Source: Bdellovibrionales bacterium (GTDB taxonomy: Bacteria; Bdellovibrionota; Bacteriovoracia; Bacteriovoracales; Bacteriovoracaceae). From it: a stretch of 7,502 nt of DNA. The notes beneath the pieces were generated by a model, which searched no databases, was not told the DNA's origin, and saw only the letters and a program-made list of their open reading frames with translations. The position numbers were made by a program, and so were the translations under genes. Shown piece by piece: positions 6,324-7,502 of the stretch. How positions within the stretch are numbered: position 1 is the first letter of the stretch; each line of letters begins with the position of its first letter. Location of the stretch: contig DAOVTR010000072.1 in the NCBI GenBank assembly GCA_030633015.1, forward strand, positions 1-7,502, in the 5' to 3' direction.

Positions 6324-6340
6324 AATTTAATTACACTGGC
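6025..6340. other. Non-coding block of unknown nature, GC-richer than flanks
   Basis: No gene with a start codon and ribosome site can be supported here. By hand count 6121-6180 is about 47% GC and 6241-6270 about 63%, against roughly a third in neighbouring DNA. Several short open stretches overlap on the minus strand, including MLTALRASEAQKSLAERH from an ATG near 6213 and WISTQLIATGAGGKVR further upstream. They lie in different frames with stops between them, so eroded coding DNA is possible. A bulged hairpin, GGTTGAAT/ATTC-T-AACC, lies near 6218-6236. A structured RNA is an equally open possibility. Confidence 0.4.
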
Positions 6341-6739
6341 CTAGCTAGCTTCCTTTTCAGGTCCAAATAAATTCAAGACTTCTTCAATTTTTTTATCAGT
6401 TTCAGGTTCAATATTTTTCAGACGAATGAAACAATTTAAAAGCCTATCAACTGAAAAACTCTCTACACGACAATTTAAAATTTGAGATGCTTTTGATTTA
6501 TCAACCCCCATAAGCTCACCAATTTTCTTACTAGTCAGATCATTTCTTATTTTTAAACCCATGATTTCTCTGCATATCCCCCACTTGAATTGATCGATAG
6601 GAGATGTATAAATATCTTGAGATACACTGCCAATAATTTCACCATTGGCTTCTATTTCTTCTATTTCTTTAAGAATTTTATCATGACACTCTCTCTCTTC
6701 AGGAGTCTCCTTACTTTTTGTTATTTTTTTAATTGCCAT
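6341..6739 (-). CDS. XRE-type helix-turn-helix protein, HigA-like antitoxin/repressor
   Basis: This is a 132-residue DNA-binding protein. The C-terminal half has the pattern of the XRE/HTH_37 group seen in HigA-like antitoxins and phage-type repressors. The helix-turn-helix is about residues 68-89 (LTSKKIGELMGVDKSKASQIL), followed by the extension NCRVESFSVDRLLNCFIRL, which matches the R-G-K-x-x-x-F-S-x-x-R-L-L signature. The N-terminal 50 residues are charged and probably coiled (ECHDKILKEIEEIEANGE), as in partner-binding regions. The start ATG 6739 lies three bases after the stop of a 29-codon gene, with only weak ribosome complementarity of its own, so translation is probably coupled. No RelE/HigB-type toxin is present on either side. 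It may therefore be an orphan antitoxin or a plain autorepressor acting on the palindrome at 6863-6884. Confidence 0.85.
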   Translation of the reverse strand: MAIKKITKSKETPEERECHDKILKEIEEIEANGEIIGSVSQDIYTSPIDQFKWGICREIMGLKIRNDLTSKKIGELMGVDKSKASQILNCRVESFSVDRLLNCFIRLKNIEPETDKKIEEVLNLFGPEKEAS

Positions 6740-6742
6740 CTC

Positions 6743-6832
6743 TTACTTCAAATACAAGCTTATATGATTTTTCTTTGTGCATTGAAAAATAAACTCATCA
6801 ACTTCAATTTCAACTATTTCGCCATCACGCAT
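6743..6832 (-). CDS. 29-residue small protein leading the HTH operon
   Basis: This short open frame begins with ATG 6832, six bases after a perfect AAGGAG (6839-6844), and ends with TAA three bases before the HTH gene. It starts MRDGEIVEIEVDEFIFQC and ends KKNHISLYLK, with an acidic first half, a single cysteine (residue 18) and a basic tail. I do not recognise it. It is too short to be a RelE- or HigB-type toxin and has no membrane helix. It could be a leader peptide that sets HTH translation, the stump of a lost toxin, or a real small partner of the HTH protein. The ribosome site and operon position are better than expected by chance, but expression is unproven. Confidence 0.6.
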   Translation of the reverse strand: MRDGEIVEIEVDEFIFQCTKKNHISLYLK

Positions 6833-6850
6833 TCATTTCTCCTTATCATA

Positions 6851-6884
6851 AGTATAGCACAGAGGTTTCCATATTTGGAAACCT
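6851..6884 (-). promoter_or_regulatory. Extended -10 promoter with overlapping palindromic operator
   Basis: On the minus strand TGCTATACT (6851-6859) forms an extended -10 element (TGn plus TATACT, 5/6 to TATAAT). Immediately upstream, at 6863-6884, lies a perfect inverted repeat with 9-bp arms AGGTTTCCA and TGGAAACCT and a 4-base spacer. It occupies the place of the -35 region, for which no good box exists. A dimeric repressor bound there would block polymerase. The obvious candidate is the HTH protein two genes downstream, giving autoregulation. The leader to the 29-codon gene is short and carries AAGGAG. Confidence 0.75.
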
Positions 6885-6966
6885 TTGCAATTAATATCAT
6901 TTTAAAACTTAATCTAATTTACTCTTAAACTAAGTGTTAATTCCTGTTTGATACGAACCTCTTTCG

Positions 6967-6997
6967 TTCTTCTTGTTCCAGTTTGTTCCGGCTAATC
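6967..6997. repeat. Direct repeat, right copy (candidate attachment site)
   Basis: Bases 6967-6992 are identical to 4015-4040, 2,952 bases to the left and in the same orientation, and 6993-6997 match at four of five. The same doubled TTGTTCC with ten-base spacing is present. It lies between the promoter of the HTH operon and the 3' end of the exported-protein gene. The rest of 6885-7091 is AT-rich and shows no gene. Confidence 0.85.
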
Positions 6998-7091
6998 CTA
7001 ACTACTTCATTCAGACTTTTTTTGTAATATCAATTTCTCTTGTGACTTCCGTTTATTTGACTACTATTCAGATAATTTTTCGGTCAAAAAT

Positions 7092-7502
7092 CTAGTCATT
7101 TAATTTCATATTTTCACAATTAATGATTTTACTTATCCAATCACCACGAGGTGATGCTTTTCGAGCTTCAAAACTTTCTACTGTTCCATCTTTATTAAAT
7201 TTTACTAGTGCCACGACATAAGAACCAATACCTGCTGCATTATCTAGCACAACAACACTTTTATCATTTAATTGCTTTAATGAAGACTCCATTGTTTGAG
7301 TCAGAATTGCTCCATAGGGAGTAATATCACTTATATCCATTTCAACAATCAACCTATTTACGTTGGTTCTAAAATAATCTCCTATGCTGACGATTAATTC
7401 ACACCCTTTTACTCCATTTTCGTACGTTCCTTCAACAAAAGATGTTGAAGCAAAAGATGACATCGAAGCTAAAATTGTTATGGCGATAATTAATTTTTTC
7501 AT
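7092..7502 (-). CDS. Small exported protein of unknown function
   Basis: The 136-residue protein begins with ATG exactly at the window edge, so its ribosome site and promoter are not visible and an upstream start cannot be excluded. MKKLIIAITILASMSSFA is a typical Sec signal peptide, with likely cleavage after A18 (SFA-S). There is no lipobox, so the mature protein should be periplasmic or secreted. Two cysteines, in KGCELIV and INCENMK, could pair and staple the chain ends. The body (SIGDYFRTNVNRLIVEMDISDITPYG, VVLDNAAGIGSYVVALVKFNKDGTVESFEARK) alternates beta-strands and turns. I recognise no family or active site. Only AT-rich DNA lies between its stop and the right direct repeat, with no convincing terminator. 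Confidence 0.8.
   Translation of the reverse strand: MKKLIIAITILASMSSFASTSFVEGTYENGVKGCELIVSIGDYFRTNVNRLIVEMDISDITPYGAILTQTMESSLKQLNDKSVVVLDNAAGIGSYVVALVKFNKDGTVESFEARKASPRGDWISKIINCENMKLND

Noticed and set aside
6590..6928. Plus-strand 112-codon frame opposite the HTH operon
   Set aside because: It is a Phe/Ile/Asn-rich shadow over the HTH gene, the small gene and the operator; no ribosome site.
7005..7091. Terminator for the 7092-7502 gene
   Set aside because: The only inverted repeat, ATTTTT/AAAAAT just after the stop, is purely A-T and has no proper T-run behind it.

Overview
This window is AT-rich chromosomal DNA from a Gram-negative bacterium. Three of its small proteins have lipoprotein or Sec signal peptides, and both tRNA genes encode their CCA ends. 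The low GC content, a membrane pyrophosphatase, many small exported proteins and signal peptides of the MKKLIIAITILASMSSFA type would fit a low-GC Bdellovibrionota such as the Bacteriovoracales. That placement is inferred from general resemblance and is not proven by any marker here.

The left part (1-3970) looks like core genome. It opens with the last 98 codons of hppA, the ion-pumping membrane pyrophosphatase, closed by a strong hairpin terminator. An unrecognised 114-residue protein follows. Its terminator lies inside the 3' end of a convergent gene, mtaB, the radical-SAM enzyme that methylthiolates t6A37 in tRNA. Back to back with mtaB is a two-gene unit: a short TrmO-type enzyme, which methylates the same t6A37 base, and a metallo-beta-lactamase-fold protein of the COG1237 type, overlapping trmO by 14 bases. 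Two co-oriented tRNA genes follow, Lys(UUU) and Glu(UUC). tRNA-Lys(UUU) is the classical MtaB substrate, so this stretch is rich in t6A37-related genes.

The right part (3970-7502) looks like an old integration hotspot. Directly after tRNA-Glu lies a decayed tyrosine recombinase, cut at its N-terminus and frameshifted just before the catalytic tyrosine. A 26-base perfect direct repeat (4015-4040 and 6967-6992) brackets the recombinase fragment and its cargo, which would fit old attachment sites. The cargo comprises a Cys-containing lipoprotein, a DUF4156-like lipoprotein, a GC-richer non-coding block of about 300 bases framed by a 14/15 inverted repeat, and a minus-strand operon. That operon encodes a 29-residue peptide and a HigA-like helix-turn-helix protein behind an extended -10 promoter overlapped by a perfect 9-bp palindromic operator. 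Beyond the second repeat is a small exported protein of unknown function whose start codon lies at the window edge.

No rRNA, CRISPR array, intact transposase or known defence system is visible. The least explained pieces are the 29-aa/HTH operon, the inverted-repeat-framed block at 6020-6323, and the direct repeats.
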